From Firm-08 sp045541535 (GTDB lineage Bacteria > Bacillota > Clostridia > Oscillospirales > QAKW01), in contig JAZQJG010000063.1 in assembly GCA_045541535.1 (NCBI GenBank), positions 1 through 33,044 of the forward strand: DNA of 33,044 bases, read 5' to 3'. Below, piece after piece: positions 24,777-32,959 of the stretch. Each line of letters begins with the position of its first letter. The stretch's first letter is position 1. Under the pieces are notes generated by a model. The model saw nothing but the letters and a program-made list of their open reading frames with translations, did no database searches and was not told where the DNA came from. The position numbers and the translations under genes were made by a program.

Positions 24777-26852
24777 TCAGATCTCCTTACAGGAAAGCAG
24801 CAGGATCTGGCGATCCTCGCCCGCTTTTTCCAAATAGCGGCGCAACACCGCCGTGCGGGTGGGATCCAGATGGAGGAAGGGATCGTCGAAAATCATGGGA
24901 ATCCGCCGCTCTCCCTCCAGAATCTCCGCCAAAGACAGACGCAGGGCCAGCATCACCGCATCCACGGTGCCGCTGGAAAAATAGGCCAACTCCCGCATAC
25001 CGCCCTCGGCCTTGAGCCGAACGTTCAGTTCCTCGTCCAGCATCACGGTATCGTATTTGTTTTCGGTGAAGAGGGCCAGTTTTTCGCTCATCGCCGTGCG
25101 CAGACGGGGCGCATAGTTTTCCCGCAGGGTGGCCTGGGCCGCCGTCATTTCCTCAATAGCCAGCGCCACCACCTCGTATTCCCGATGCATGGTCTCGGCC
25201 CGACGGCTCATATCCTCCAGCTCCTCGCACAGAGCGGTCAGCGCCGCCTTGTCCCGCTCCAGCTCCGCCGCCTCACCGGCCAGACGCAACTGACGGGCCA
25301 AAATCGCCTCTTTTTGGGCCTGTACCTCGGCCCGACGGGCGGCGATCTCTGCCCGACTCAAAGCGGGTTGCTCTGCGGGCGGTACCTCTTGTGCCTCCCC
25401 CAGCTCGTCCAGACGGGCGTCAACGTGTTGCAGACGCTCCCGTAGGACCCCCGCCTGACTTTTGCCCTGTAACAGCTTGTCCAGCATTTCCCGATCGGTC
25501 ACACCGGTTTCAGCACGCAGGGGGGCGTATTTCCGCTCCAATACGGCCAGATGCTCCCGCCGTTCCTCCACGGCTTTGGCCGCCGTGGCCTGCTCCCGCT
25601 GGAATTGCCAGACCTGCTCCTGCAGTTCCTTTACCCGCGCCAGCTCCACACGGAGGGCGGCTCGGTTGGAAATGCCCAAGGTCTGTGCGGCGGCGGGCAA
25701 CCGCAGGGCCCACACGACCCCCAAAACGGTCGCAATCACACCCACAGCCACCACAGCCCAACAAAAGGACTGCCACAGCAGAGCGGCCGGAAGGCCCAAC
25801 ACACTCAATACGCCGCCCACGGCCATCAGGGCCACGGCGCCGCCGCTGATACGGGCGGCGCTCTCCAGAGACAGCACGGTTTTGTCCCGTTCCCTCCATT
25901 CGGGGGCGCGCTGTTTGACCGCTTCTGCGGCCTCCACTGCGCCGACGAGTAAAACCTCCGCCCCTTCGGTTTCGGTAAAGCCCTCCCGCAGACGACGGAC
26001 CTGCTCCTCGGTCAGGGGGGTATCACTTGCCTCGATCTGACGGGTCAGCTCCTCGGCTCGGGCCTCCAGCTCTGCCCGCTTTTGACAGCGTTGCCACGCC
26101 TCAAAGGCCACAGCGGCCTCCTCGGCTTCCGCCAGTTCCTCCAACTGCGCCTCACATCGGGCCAATTGTTCCTCGGCGTTGCCCTCGGCCTCCGGCGCGC
26201 CCTCCCGTTGGGCCAGCCGACTGCGCTCCACGGCGATCTGCTCCCGCCGCAGACGAATGGTCTGCTCCAACTGATACAACGGTCCGCCCGAGCCGGTGGC
26301 GGAATAATACTTTTTACGCTGTTCCTGCAGATGATTCATCACCGTGTCAAAGCCGATCTCCTCGTTGCCGCCGGTGACCAGATTGCGCATGGCCAGCTCC
26401 ATCTGCTCGGTGCGCTGAAAAGCCTCGCTTTCTCTGATGAAAAACACGTTATAAAAGGTTTCGGCGTCCACACCCAAAAAGGTGCGACCCACGTCTGCCA
26501 CCTCCACCCGATTGCCCTCGGCATCCAGCAGACGGTGCTCCCCCTTACCCTTACGGTTCTGGGTGCGCTCCACCCGCCAGCGCTTACCGCGCTCGTCGGT
26601 GAATTCCAAGGCACCGCACAGCCCCTCCTCACTGTCCCAGGGCTGATATTTTTCCAAGGGGTTGTCCCCCAGATTCATATTCTTTTTGCGTCCGTTATAC
26701 GGCAGACCGTAAAACATAAAACGGATAAAATCCGCCGTGGTGGTCTTGCCCGTTTCGTTATCCTGCCTGCGTGGCATAAACCCGTCCGTCAGCTCCAGCG
26801 TATGATTGCGGAATCGGCCAAAGCGGATGAATTCCAGTTTCGTGATGATCAT
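24777..26852 (-). CDS. SMC-like ATPase, YhaN/SbcC type, altered Walker A
   Basis: This 691-residue ABC/SMC-type ATPase is predicted to work with the nuclease encoded just upstream. The N-terminal half-domain has the P-loop region at 30-37 reading QDNETGKT, where relatives have GxNExGKS/T. The C-terminal half has FSSGT (625-629) as signature and a Walker B segment, IPMIFDD (651-657), followed by a D-loop LHLD. Between them are coiled-coil stretches and, at about 335-385, two hydrophobic segments that could span the membrane, as in YhaN. The likely role is DNA-end handling or repair. The Gln30 for Gly change is the odd feature. It overlaps the upstream gene by four bases (ATGA). Confidence 0.85.
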   Translation of the reverse strand: MIITKLEFIRFGRFRNHTLELTDGFMPRRQDNETGKTTTADFIRFMFYGLPYNGRKKNMNLGDNPLEKYQPWDSEEGLCGALEFTDERGKRWRVERTQNRKGKGEHRLLDAEGNRVEVADVGRTFLGVDAETFYNVFFIRESEAFQRTEQMELAMRNLVTGGNEEIGFDTVMNHLQEQRKKYYSATGSGGPLYQLEQTIRLRREQIAVERSRLAQREGAPEAEGNAEEQLARCEAQLEELAEAEEAAVAFEAWQRCQKRAELEARAEELTRQIEASDTPLTEEQVRRLREGFTETEGAEVLLVGAVEAAEAVKQRAPEWRERDKTVLSLESAARISGGAVALMAVGGVLSVLGLPAALLWQSFCWAVVAVGVIATVLGVVWALRLPAAAQTLGISNRAALRVELARVKELQEQVWQFQREQATAAKAVEERREHLAVLERKYAPLRAETGVTDREMLDKLLQGKSQAGVLRERLQHVDARLDELGEAQEVPPAEQPALSRAEIAARRAEVQAQKEAILARQLRLAGEAAELERDKAALTALCEELEDMSRRAETMHREYEVVALAIEEMTAAQATLRENYAPRLRTAMSEKLALFTENKYDTVMLDEELNVRLKAEGGMRELAYFSSGTVDAVMLALRLSLAEILEGERRIPMIFDDPFLHLDPTRTAVLRRYLEKAGEDRQILLLSCKEI

Positions 26853-27892
26853 TCAAAGGCCTCCAATCCCAGCCGCAGAGCGGCCTCCAGCCGTTCCTTT
26901 TCCTCCCCCTCGGCCCGTTGCAATTTTTCCAGCATTCTGCCCACAAAGATGCCCTTCAGTGATTGCTCTCCCGCCAGGGACTCCAAGGACAGGGGCAGGG
27001 TGGTCTCGTCAATCACCTCCACCAAAGCGGGGAAGTCGGCAAGGGCGGTGGGGATCACGTGGGCGGTGGCGCCCTGCAAACGGAAACGGTAGATATCCTT
27101 TTCCCCGTGGGCGGCGCAGGCGGCGGTCAGCTTGCCCAAAATGTCCTCCTGACTCTCCTCCTCACTCACGGTGATCCGATCCTCGTAAAAACAAACGCCG
27201 TCCAGCCATACTCGGGTGGCGGAAACGCCGGTTTCGTCCAGCGTTACGTCCAAAAAGCTACGCTTGCCCGCCTCGTCAAAGCCGTGGGCGGTGGGACTGC
27301 CGGGGGTGGCTACCACACTCTCCCCCAAACGGGTGGGATCGGCCGGCTTGTGAATATGCCCCAGGGCAATATAGTCCATCCCGCTTTGCCGCAGGGCGGC
27401 GACCTCCAACCGATGGGCAGGGTCGGTATCCCCCACCGAGCCGTGGAAGATGCCCACCGTCAGCCCCGTTTTGGCCGGTAAGGGCGCAAAGGGATGGGTC
27501 TGCTGACCCGCCCCGAGACTGGCCCCCGCAAAGGTGATGCCGGGGAAGGACAGGGTGGTCAGGGTGCCGGGGAAGAGATACACGTTTTCCGGCAGGGTCA
27601 TCCCGCACCAATTCCCGTCGGCAGGCAGGGGATCGTGATTGCCCGCCACGATGAGAAAACGGATGCCCGTGGCCTGCTCCAGCATGGTCTGCACGCCGCC
27701 GCAAAGGGCGGGAGAGGGGTTGGGCGTATCAAATAAATCACCGGCAATGATCACGTATTCCACGCTATGTGCCCGGGCATAATCAATGATCTGCCGCAAG
27801 GCCTCCAGCGCGCTGCGACGGATGGCACTGCGTTGGGGCAGGCCCCCCACCGGCGCGTCCAGATGCAGATCGGCCGTATGTAAAAAGCGCAT
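26849..27892 (-). CDS. Metallophosphoesterase nuclease, YhaO/SbcD type
   Basis: This 347-residue calcineurin-like phosphoesterase resembles YhaO and SbcD, the nuclease subunits partnered with YhaN or SbcC ATPases. Motifs are HTADLHLDAP (5-14), GDLFD, GNHDP, HGSVGD and GHIH, which give the two-metal active site. A C-terminal region of about 110 residues (DRITVSEEESQEDILGKL onward) would bind the partner ATPase. The start is the ATG at 27890-27892: AAGGAG lies nine bases before it and overlaps an upstream GTG. The stop overlaps the ATPase start, so the two are translationally coupled and probably form a Mre11-Rad50-like complex. Confidence 0.9.
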   Translation of the reverse strand: MRFLHTADLHLDAPVGGLPQRSAIRRSALEALRQIIDYARAHSVEYVIIAGDLFDTPNPSPALCGGVQTMLEQATGIRFLIVAGNHDPLPADGNWCGMTLPENVYLFPGTLTTLSFPGITFAGASLGAGQQTHPFAPLPAKTGLTVGIFHGSVGDTDPAHRLEVAALRQSGMDYIALGHIHKPADPTRLGESVVATPGSPTAHGFDEAGKRSFLDVTLDETGVSATRVWLDGVCFYEDRITVSEEESQEDILGKLTAACAAHGEKDIYRFRLQGATAHVIPTALADFPALVEVIDETTLPLSLESLAGEQSLKGIFVGRMLEKLQRAEGEEKERLEAALRLGLEAFE

Positions 27893-27921
27893 AGATAACA
27901 CTCCTTTTTATATTCCATCTC

Positions 27922-27952
27922 ATTATATCATATTGTTTCCTGAAATGAAACA
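27922..27952 (-). promoter_or_regulatory. Minus promoter -10 and dyad of the nuclease operon
   Basis: TATAAT (minus strand, 27922-27927) lies about 30 bases before the nuclease start with only a weak -35 (TTTCAT). Where the -35 should be there is an inverted repeat, TGTTTC/GAAACA (27934-27939 and 27947-27952), which could be an operator that makes the promoter conditional. Confidence 0.4.
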
Positions 27953-27962
27953 GTTATTTTTA

Positions 27963-27991
27963 TTGCTTTTTAAAAGAGGATTTAGTATAAT
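27963..27991 (+). promoter_or_regulatory. Promoter of the lipoprotein/two-component operon
   Basis: TTGCTT (27963-27968), a 17-base spacer and TATAAT (27986-27991) lie 30 bases before the lipoprotein start. It diverges from the nuclease promoter. Confidence 0.78.
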
Positions 27992-28021
27992 TAAGATGTA
28001 TTATTATATTTTGAGGCGCTT

Positions 28022-29305
28022 ATGAAACGAAATTTACTGAAAAAGTGCATACTTTTCCTGCTGTGCGGCTGTTTGTGTCTGCAGTTGTGCGGCTGTTCCC
28101 TGACCGACACCAGTATCGACGAGCTGATGCGTCCGCCCCAGCTCTCGGAATCCCGCCAACAGGTACAGCAAGCCCTGCAAACGGTGCTGGGTACCTCCTA
28201 TCAGCTCATCGCCCCCTCGGGCGGTGACTACCGCAGCAATATCAACCTGCAGGATCTGGACGGCGACGGGCAAAACGAGGCCATCTGCTTTTTCACCGCC
28301 GGCGGCATCCAATTGCTGGACGTGCTGGTATTGCAGAAAAAGGAGTCGGAATGGGTCCAATGGGGCCGCTTCAGCTCCGACGCCACCAACGTGGAACGGC
28401 TGGACTTTGCCGACCTCAACGGGGACGGTACGAAAGAGCTGGTCATCGGCTGGAGCTATCTGACCGGTAGCGAAAAGCTGATGGAGATCCTGCAGTTGGA
28501 CAAGGAACGCCTGTCCTCCCGCTATAAGGAAAAATACAGTCGGTTCGCCACCCTCGGGGAGCAGGTGGTGGTCATTGATCAAAGCGCGGCGGCGGCCACG
28601 CTGTTGGGCTTTTTGGATCGCAAGCTGACCTCCCTGTCCTCGGTGCCCATTGATTCCCGTATCACCGCCTTTGCGGCCATCACGGTGGGCAAGACCACCG
28701 CCGGCAATCCCGCCGTCTATCTGGACGCCCAGTTGGAGGACCGCACCTATCATACCGAGGTATTGGTCATCAACGGCGAGAAATATCTGGAAAACAAGCT
28801 GCTCACCGAGGAAGCGTTGCGTTGCGACCGCCCTTGGGGCATCCGTTGCACCGACATTGACGGGGACGGCGTGCCGGAGATTCCCCGTACCGAGCCCATG
28901 GGCAACGGGGACAGCGCCGCCTATTATACCCATTGGTCGGATTTTGACGGCAGTAAGCTCAGTGAGCCGCTGATCACCTACACCTCCGTTTCCGACCAGT
29001 TCTATCTGGAATATCCCGCCCATTGGCAGGGCAAGGTGTTCGTCCGTCAGGACTCCAAAATGCAACGCCTGTATCATTTTATCAATCGCAAGGGGGAGAT
29101 CCTTTACTCCCTGCGGGCCTTCACCGTCACCGAGTACAGTCAGATCAGCGCCTCGGACGGTTGGATCGCCCTGATCGAGAGCACCGACAAGGTCATCGCC
29201 TATAAAACCGGCGCCGTGGCGGCAGATCAATTTGCCTTTACCACCGCCCAATGGGCCGCCGCCCTGCATACCTATAACGATATCGGCGTATCCAAACGGA
29301 AATGA
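28022..29305 (+). CDS. Lipoprotein with Asp-rich VCBS-like repeats
   Basis: This 427-residue exported lipoprotein has a signal peptide with lipobox LCGC (Cys25). Three acidic loops of EF-hand/FG-GAP style are visible, DLDGDGQNE (about 78-86), DLNGDGTKE and DIDGDGVPE, each next to a short beta pattern. They suggest a calcium-stabilised propeller-like or VCBS-type fold. No enzyme motif is seen. Its ribosome binding site (GAGG) is weak. It is the first gene of an operon with a response regulator, a sensor kinase and a PAP2 phosphatase, so it may be an accessory sensor outside the membrane; this is inference. Confidence 0.8.
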   Translation: MKRNLLKKCILFLLCGCLCLQLCGCSLTDTSIDELMRPPQLSESRQQVQQALQTVLGTSYQLIAPSGGDYRSNINLQDLDGDGQNEAICFFTAGGIQLLDVLVLQKKESEWVQWGRFSSDATNVERLDFADLNGDGTKELVIGWSYLTGSEKLMEILQLDKERLSSRYKEKYSRFATLGEQVVVIDQSAAAATLLGFLDRKLTSLSSVPIDSRITAFAAITVGKTTAGNPAVYLDAQLEDRTYHTEVLVINGEKYLENKLLTEEALRCDRPWGIRCTDIDGDGVPEIPRTEPMGNGDSAAYYTHWSDFDGSKLSEPLITYTSVSDQFYLEYPAHWQGKVFVRQDSKMQRLYHFINRKGEILYSLRAFTVTEYSQISASDGWIALIESTDKVIAYKTGAVAADQFAFTTAQWAAALHTYNDIGVSKRK

Positions 29306-29325
29306 TCGCCGGAAAGGAACACACT

Positions 29326-30030
29326 ATGAAAAAATTACTCGTACTGGAAGACGAAGAAGCGATCCGCGCCTTTGTCGTTTTGAATTTAAAGCGGGCGGGC
29401 TATGACATCATAGAAGCCGCCACCGGCGAGGAAGCGCTGGAAAAATACGACCAGAATCCCGATATTGATATTGCCGTACTGGACGTGATGTTGCCCGGCA
29501 TCAGCGGCGTGGAGGTGTGCAAGACCCTGCGCACTTCCAACCAGAAGATCGGCATCATTATGCTCACCGCCAAGGCCCAGGAGACCGACAAGGTGGAGGG
29601 GCTGATGAGCGGCGCCGACGACTATATTGCCAAGCCCTTTTCACCCCTGGAGCTGATCGTGCGGGTGGATTCCCTCTACCGAAGAGTCCAGTTGATGAAG
29701 GGGCAACAGCAGGGGGAGGACACCGATCTTTCCTTCGGTCCCTTCCGTCTGTCCACCACCAGCCGTATTCTCACCAAAAACGGGGAAAAGATTGAGATCA
29801 CCCAGGTGGAATACCAGATCCTCAAATATTTTCTCTCCGCGCCCGGCGCCGCCCGCACCCGTGAGGATATCACCACCGCCGTATGGGGCGAGACCTCCAC
29901 GGGAGACCGCAGTAAGCACAAGATCGTGGACGTCAACATCCGCCGCCTGCGGATGAAGCTGGAGGATGAGCCCAGCAATCCCCAATACCTGCAAACGGTC
30001 TGGGGCTACGGCTATCGCTGGGGGAAATAG
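29326..30030 (+). CDS. OmpR/PhoB-family response regulator
   Basis: This 234-residue cytoplasmic transcription factor has a receiver domain (about 1-120) with acidic Glu8-Asp9-Glu10, phosphoacceptor Asp53 (VLDVMLPG), a Thr/Ala pair in MLTAKA and the conserved Lys in AKPF. The C-terminal winged helix (about 130-232) includes the recognition helix region VDVNIRRLRMKLE and the VWGYGYRW end. It should be phosphorylated by the kinase encoded three bases downstream. The ATG at 29326 follows GGAAAGGA; an ATG overlapping the lipoprotein stop at 29302 is in frame but lies before that site. It probably controls its own operon. Confidence 0.95.
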   Translation: MKKLLVLEDEEAIRAFVVLNLKRAGYDIIEAATGEEALEKYDQNPDIDIAVLDVMLPGISGVEVCKTLRTSNQKIGIIMLTAKAQETDKVEGLMSGADDYIAKPFSPLELIVRVDSLYRRVQLMKGQQQGEDTDLSFGPFRLSTTSRILTKNGEKIEITQVEYQILKYFLSAPGAARTREDITTAVWGETSTGDRSKHKIVDVNIRRLRMKLEDEPSNPQYLQTVWGYGYRWGK

Positions 30031-30033
30031 GGT

Positions 30034-31518
30034 ATGAAACAAAAGGTGTTTCCCCGTCTGTGGAAGGATTTCCGCAGGGGCGTACGGTTTATCAAGCGCA
30101 CCCTCTTTTCCGGTATCACCCGCCGTTGGTTGCAGAACATTTTCGGCACCATTCTGGTGGCGGATATTTTGCTGGTCATTCTGTTCTGCGCCTTTGCCCG
30201 CAATTCCTACTACAATCTGGTACGGGGCCGTATGCGGGCGGATGCCGACAATATTCAGCATTATTATGCCAACTTTATCTCTGCCGACAGTTTTTCCGCC
30301 GCCGCCCACGATATGGTGCAGGATTTTGAGGACAAGGACCTTTGCGAAATCCAGATCGTGGACGTGGCCGACACCGTGGCCGTTTCCTCCTCGGGCTTTC
30401 CCCTCAACGAAGTCATTATCACCCCCGATCTCACCGCCGCCAAGGAAGGTCGGGCGGAGATGTGGGTGGGCGAGTTGTCCAACACCGGTGAAAAGGTAAT
30501 GAGCCATTCGGTGCCGTTGCGGGACAATTACGGCAACGTGCGGGGAGCGGTACGTCTGCTCACCGCCCTGGAGCTGACCGACGACTATCTTTTTAAATTA
30601 TACGTTGCCGCCGCCCTGATCGGTCTGGCGGTTATCGTGATCACCGCCTTCAGCGGCGTGTATTTCATCCGTTCCATCGTAGTGCCCGTCACCCAGATCT
30701 CCGACACGGCCAAGGCCATTGCCGGCGGTAATATGACCACCCGTATCGAGCACTATTATAAGGACGACGAGCTGGGCGCCCTGTGCGCCACCATCAACTC
30801 CATGGCCCAGGATCTGGGCGAGAGTGAAAAGGTAAAAAACGACTTTATTTCTTCCATTTCCCACGAACTGCGCACCCCGCTGACCGCCATTCGGGGCTGG
30901 AGTGAGACCATGATCGCCACCCAGAGTGAGGAAATGGATCCCACCACCCGACGGGGTATTGAGGTTATTTATAAGGAGACCGAACGCCTGAGCCGTCTGG
31001 TGGAGGAGCTGTTGGATACCTCCCGCATTCAAAACGGCCGCTTTAAGCTGATGGTAGGCCCCATGAACGTGGTGGCGGAATTTGAGGACACCGTGTTTAT
31101 GATGATGGAGCGCGGCCGGATCGAGGGCGTCACCATCGAATACACCCCCGAGCTGGTGGAGGTCAACATTCTGGGCGACAAAAACCGTCTGAAGCAGGTG
31201 TTTTTCAACATCATTGATAACGCCATCAAGCATTCCGCCTCCGACGGCAAAATTCATACCTCCGTCACCTGTGACGAGGAACACGTGATCATCACCGTAC
31301 AGGACTTCGGCGAGGGCATTTCGCCGGAGGATCTGCCCTTTATCAAGCAGATGTTTTATAAGGGTCATTCCCAAAAACGCGGTAGCGGTATCGGTTTGGG
31401 CGTGGCCGACGAGATCGTGAAAAAGCACGGCGGCACCCTGGACATCCAAAGCGCGCTGGGGGAGGGCACCACCGTGGTTATTTCCCTGCCGCTGGGCGAG
31501 CAGGATCCCCAAAAGTAA
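30034..31518 (+). CDS. HAMP-domain sensor histidine kinase
   Basis: This 494-residue membrane kinase has two membrane segments (about 37-55 and 189-212) with an extracytoplasmic sensor of about 130 residues between them. A HAMP linker follows (about 213-262). The HisKA motif FISSISHELRTPLTAIRG has phosphoacceptor His277. The ATPase domain has the N box FNIIDNAIKHS, a G1 motif DFGEGI and a G2 motif GSGIGLGVADEIVKKHGG. All key residues are present. It starts three bases after the regulator's stop codon. The signal it senses is unknown; the neighbouring lipoprotein and PAP2 phosphatase suggest an envelope signal. Confidence 0.95.
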   Translation: MKQKVFPRLWKDFRRGVRFIKRTLFSGITRRWLQNIFGTILVADILLVILFCAFARNSYYNLVRGRMRADADNIQHYYANFISADSFSAAAHDMVQDFEDKDLCEIQIVDVADTVAVSSSGFPLNEVIITPDLTAAKEGRAEMWVGELSNTGEKVMSHSVPLRDNYGNVRGAVRLLTALELTDDYLFKLYVAAALIGLAVIVITAFSGVYFIRSIVVPVTQISDTAKAIAGGNMTTRIEHYYKDDELGALCATINSMAQDLGESEKVKNDFISSISHELRTPLTAIRGWSETMIATQSEEMDPTTRRGIEVIYKETERLSRLVEELLDTSRIQNGRFKLMVGPMNVVAEFEDTVFMMMERGRIEGVTIEYTPELVEVNILGDKNRLKQVFFNIIDNAIKHSASDGKIHTSVTCDEEHVIITVQDFGEGISPEDLPFIKQMFYKGHSQKRGSGIGLGVADEIVKKHGGTLDIQSALGEGTTVVISLPLGEQDPQK

Positions 31519-31529
31519 GGAGATTTGTT

Positions 31530-32411
31530 ATGGATTTTAGCTTGATTTCTTATTTTATTCCTCTGCACGGCTCCGCCCTGCTCAACGGGCTGACCGAGCT
31601 GATCACCATGCTGGCCGAGGACACCATCATCATTCTGGTGGGCGCCTTTCTGTACTGGTGCGTAGATCCCAACGCCGGTCAACGGATGGCCTGCACCGCC
31701 GTGGGCGGCGTGTTCTGGACGATGGGACTGAAGAATTTTCTCAAAATTCCCCGCCCTTGGGATCTGGGCCTGATCTCCAAGGATCAGGTGTTGCGGGTGA
31801 GCACCGCCACCAGTTATTCCTTCCCCAGCGGTCACACCACCGCCGGCACCAACATCTACGGTTATTTCGCCCACGGCGCCAAAAAGGGCTGGGTCAAGGC
31901 CCTGCTGTGGCTGCTGGTGGGCCTGATCGGTCTGTCCCGCATCTATCTGGGCTGTCACACCTCCTTTGACGTCATTGCCGCCATCGTGATCAGCGTCTGC
32001 TGGATCTGGCTGTCCACCTGGCTCTACGACCGTCTGCTGCCCAAAAGTGACTGGTACGTTTTCCTCTACGCCATCCCCATGCTCTTCGCCGCCACCTCGC
32101 TGTTCACCGGCTTTGACGACGACGTGGTTAAGATGACCTGCTTCGGCACCACCGTGCTGGTGGGCATCTTCATCGAGCGCCGCTGGATCCACTACAAGCC
32201 CTACGGCGACAAGCTTTCCCGCGCTCTGCAGTTCGGTCTGGGGCTCATCGGTCTGGTACTGCTCAAGGTCTGGCCAAACGCCCTGGGGCTGGGCAAACTG
32301 TTCTGGCTGAAATGCCTTTGCTACGCCACCATCGCCCTGTGGGTCAGCTGTATTTATCCTATCATCCTCAAGGCCTGGGCCAATCAACGAATGAAAAAAG
32401 AGAACGCCTAA
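31530..32411 (+). CDS. PAP2-family membrane phosphatase
   Basis: This 293-residue polytopic membrane protein (about 7-8 hydrophobic segments) has the full phosphatidic-acid-phosphatase type 2 signature: KNFLKIPRP (68-76), PSGH (99-102) and SRIYLGCHTSFD (136-147, with His143 and Asp147). Relatives remove phosphate from undecaprenyl pyrophosphate or other lipid phosphates, which links it to cell-wall lipid recycling and bacitracin-type stress; the actual substrate is not known. It is the last gene of the operon, 11 bases after the kinase, with AAGGAG before the ATG. The coding end, KKENA plus stop, contains the 14-base sequence shared with the pnp terminator arm. Confidence 0.93.
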   Translation: MDFSLISYFIPLHGSALLNGLTELITMLAEDTIIILVGAFLYWCVDPNAGQRMACTAVGGVFWTMGLKNFLKIPRPWDLGLISKDQVLRVSTATSYSFPSGHTTAGTNIYGYFAHGAKKGWVKALLWLLVGLIGLSRIYLGCHTSFDVIAAIVISVCWIWLSTWLYDRLLPKSDWYVFLYAIPMLFAATSLFTGFDDDVVKMTCFGTTVLVGIFIERRWIHYKPYGDKLSRALQFGLGLIGLVLLKVWPNALGLGKLFWLKCLCYATIALWVSCIYPIILKAWANQRMKKENA

Positions 32412-32455
32412 GGGAGTTGCGATAAGATAACAGAAGAAAGCAGAATACGCACTTT

Positions 32456-32824
32456 AGGTGGCGGCGGCTACGGGGCACCTCAAAAATTTGGCAGTCTGCG
32501 CCGTGTGTTCTATCCTTTTTGAACACACGGGAAAAAGCAGACGAAAATTTTTGGGGAATAAGGAGGAGGTGCACCCCCTCCTGCCGGTAAGCCTTGCCCC
32601 TGCGGCAAGGCTTGGGCAGATGAGCGGGGTGAGGCCGACGACTCCGCCGCCCTCCGAGGCATCCGTATTGATACGGGAATTTTGACGACAAGAGGGTCAA
32701 AATTCCTACTGCTGACCTCGTTTTGCACAGACAATAAGTGTCTTTGGTGCGTAGATTTATGGTAGAGGAAACCGCCACTACCTCAGGCATCAAAAAAGCA
32801 AGCAAAAATCACCGCTTGCTTTTT
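32456..32824 (+). ncRNA. Candidate structured RNA, chain of hairpins
   Basis: No supported protein gene lies here; a minus-strand frame is open but looks like a shadow of paired arms. In order there are: AGGTG/CACCT (32456-32480); a three-part stem, 9, 6 and 8 bp (32481-32553); AGGAGG/CCTCCT (32561-32582); CTGCC plus AAGCCTTGCC with their partners (32581-32619); CCGTAT/ATACGG (32663-32676); an 11-bp GGAATTTTGAC stem (32676-32706); GCAC plus AGACA (32725-32750); GGTAG/CTACC (32761-32782); then a terminator. No match to RNase P, tmRNA, 6S or a known riboswitch is seen. The strand is uncertain and no promoter was found. Confidence 0.3.
32793..32824. terminator. Bidirectional terminator
   Basis: AAAAAGCAAGC (32793-32803) pairs with 32814-32824 around a ten-base loop, with A and T tracts on both sides. 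It ends the hairpin chain on the plus strand and could also stop transcripts entering from the right. Confidence 0.85.
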
Positions 32825-32959
32825 CACTGCCCCTGCAGGAGATCGTTTGCCGCACGGACTATTGGGGACGCAACCCTTCGGCTACGGCACCGCCTTGCCT
32901 CAGGGGGCAGTCCCCAAGGCTTAAGCAGCGGAGGAGTATCCGAACCCGATTTTGACGGG

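Noticed and set aside
32368..32805. Minus-strand 145-residue open frame in the hairpin chain
   Set aside because: It overlaps the end of the PAP2 gene, has an Arg/Cys/Ser-rich composition without domain features, and runs through the arms of strong hairpins, so it is more likely a shadow of structure.
32412..32824. RNase P RNA, tmRNA, 6S RNA or a known riboswitch
   Set aside because: I looked for the conserved P4 segments of RNase P, the tmRNA ends and tag, and boxes of cobalamin, TPP, T-box and c-di-GMP elements and found none.
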